Assembly (NCBI GenBank): GCA_963665545.2
Contig: CAXXKZ010000004.1
Location: 868,001 to 932,000, forward strand
Direction: 5' to 3'
DNA from: G963665545 sp963665545
GTDB lineage: Bacteria > Pseudomonadota > Gammaproteobacteria > Xanthomonadales > SZUA-36
DNA: 64,000 nucleotides
The notes beneath the pieces are model-generated. The model did no database searches and was not told the origin of the DNA. It was given only the letters and a program-made list of their open reading frames with translations. Below, piece after piece: positions 63,441-64,000 of this stretch. The position numbers and the translations under genes are program-made. How positions within the stretch are numbered: the stretch's first letter is position 1; every line of letters starts with the position of its first letter.

Positions 63441-64000
63441 CGGCGTCCACCTTTTTAAGATAAACCACGGAAGAATGGGTATTGAGTTCATCCAGCACCC
63501 TGTAGGCGCGTGGGTCATTCATCTTCTTGGAAACCTTGCTTTGGGGGTCCTGCCGGTCGCCGAATACCAGGGCCTCGGCGGGACAGGTCTGCACGCAGGC
63601 GGGCTGGACTTCGCCGTCGCGCACACGCCGTCGCCCATCGTCTTTGGCATTGTCCTTGGCCATGCGGATGCGCTGAATGCAGAAAGTGCATTTCTCCATG
63701 ACCCCCTTTTCACGCACGGTTACGTCCGGATTCAATTGCTGCTCAAGCGGTGCGTCCCAGTGGTGATCGCGATAGTTGAAATAGCGGACCTCGTAGGGAC
63801 AATACACCGCGCAGGACCGGGTGCCGATACAACGGTTGTAAACCTGGGTGTTGAGGCCATCCTGGTTATGGTAGGTGGCGCTGACCGGGCACACTGTTTC
63901 ACAGGGCGCAGCATCGCAATGCTGGCACAGCATCGGGATGAAGCTCAGCTTTGCGTTGGGGTACTCACCCTGCCAGTATCGCTCGATTCGAATCCACTGC
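63433..64000 (-). CDS. actB: Alternative complex III iron-sulfur subunit ActB, C-terminal part
   Basis: The gene runs off the window; the frame is open to 64000 (QWIRIERYWQGEYPNAKLSF upstream of MLCQHCD). Four cysteine-rich clusters are visible: CQHCDAAPCETVCPV, CIGTRSCAVYCPYEVR, CTFCIQRIRMAK and CVQTCPAEAL, matching the ferredoxin-like domain that follows a molybdopterin-enzyme-like domain in ActB. It ends 8 bases inside actC. The N-terminal domain and actA should lie beyond the window. Confidence 0.92.
   Translation of the reverse strand, partial: QWIRIERYWQGEYPNAKLSFIPMLCQHCDAAPCETVCPVSATYHNQDGLNTQVYNRCIGTRSCAVYCPYEVRYFNYRDHHWDAPLEQQLNPDVTVREKGVMEKCTFCIQRIRMAKDNAKDDGRRRVRDGEVQPACVQTCPAEALVFGDRQDPQSKVSKKMNDPRAYRVLDELNTHSSVVYLKKVDADG

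Noticed and set aside
1..64000. tRNA, rRNA, CRISPR array or prophage
   Set aside because: No tandem direct repeats with spacers, no conserved rRNA sequence, no convincing tRNA cloverleaf and no phage structural genes were seen. No antiviral defence genes were recognised either.

Overview
This looks like chromosomal DNA of a Gram-negative proteobacterium, most likely a gammaproteobacterium. That is inferred from the gene set (hflKC, a GlpT-type antiporter, cspA, recQ, a pseudaminic-acid surface-glycan locus, alternative complex III) and is not proven. The window is probably a fragment of a draft or metagenome assembly. At least eight genes carry single-base indels, several of them in short homopolymers, that interrupt otherwise well conserved proteins; two more genes carry one in-frame stop. 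No rRNA, tRNA or CRISPR array was found.

Region 1 (1-24.7 kb) is mixed metabolism. It holds the end of an NCS1-type permease, two adjacent membrane-anchored serine hydrolases (four such hydrolases in the window), a GNAT acetyltransferase, a copy of a hairpin repeat, a SAM methyltransferase, a fragment of a PHB-depolymerase-like esterase, a molybdate transporter operon modABC ending in a phytanoyl-CoA dioxygenase-like gene, and a glycerophosphodiester pair glpQ-glpT. cspA follows with a consensus promoter and a strong terminator. On the plus strand come recQ, a DUF1326/DUF2182 pair, a nucleotidyltransferase, a MetE-like protein, a PLP decarboxylase, an AlkD-like protein and another serine hydrolase.

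Region 2 (24.9-52.1 kb) is a large surface-glycan locus. The run pseC-pseF-pseG-[ATP-grasp]-[PLP decarboxylase]-pseI-[AAC(3)-like]-[DUF4910] is tightly overlapped; pseB lies 9 kb further on, on the other strand, and no pseH is visible. The AAC(3)-like gene is split by an IS481-family element with a 7-bp target duplication. A second module encodes two PLP-type enzymes. Then come polysaccharide glycosyltransferase-like proteins, a CDP-glycerol glycerophosphotransferase-like protein next to a YidC/Oxa1-like protein, a methyltransferase split by an IS3-family element, a GT4 glycosyltransferase and a small kinase-fold protein. Upstream of the pse genes sit a CotH-like/beta-helix protein and a methyltransferase paralogue with about 56 core residues missing.

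Region 3 (52.1-64 kb) holds hflKC, an unknown membrane-anchored protein, a trimethylamine-dehydrogenase-like flavoprotein followed by an aldehyde dehydrogenase deleted for its catalytic core, and two copies of a MITE-like hairpin repeat. It ends with an alternative complex III operon (actB to actF, minus strand) followed by a DUF4426 protein and an SCO-like thioredoxin-fold protein.
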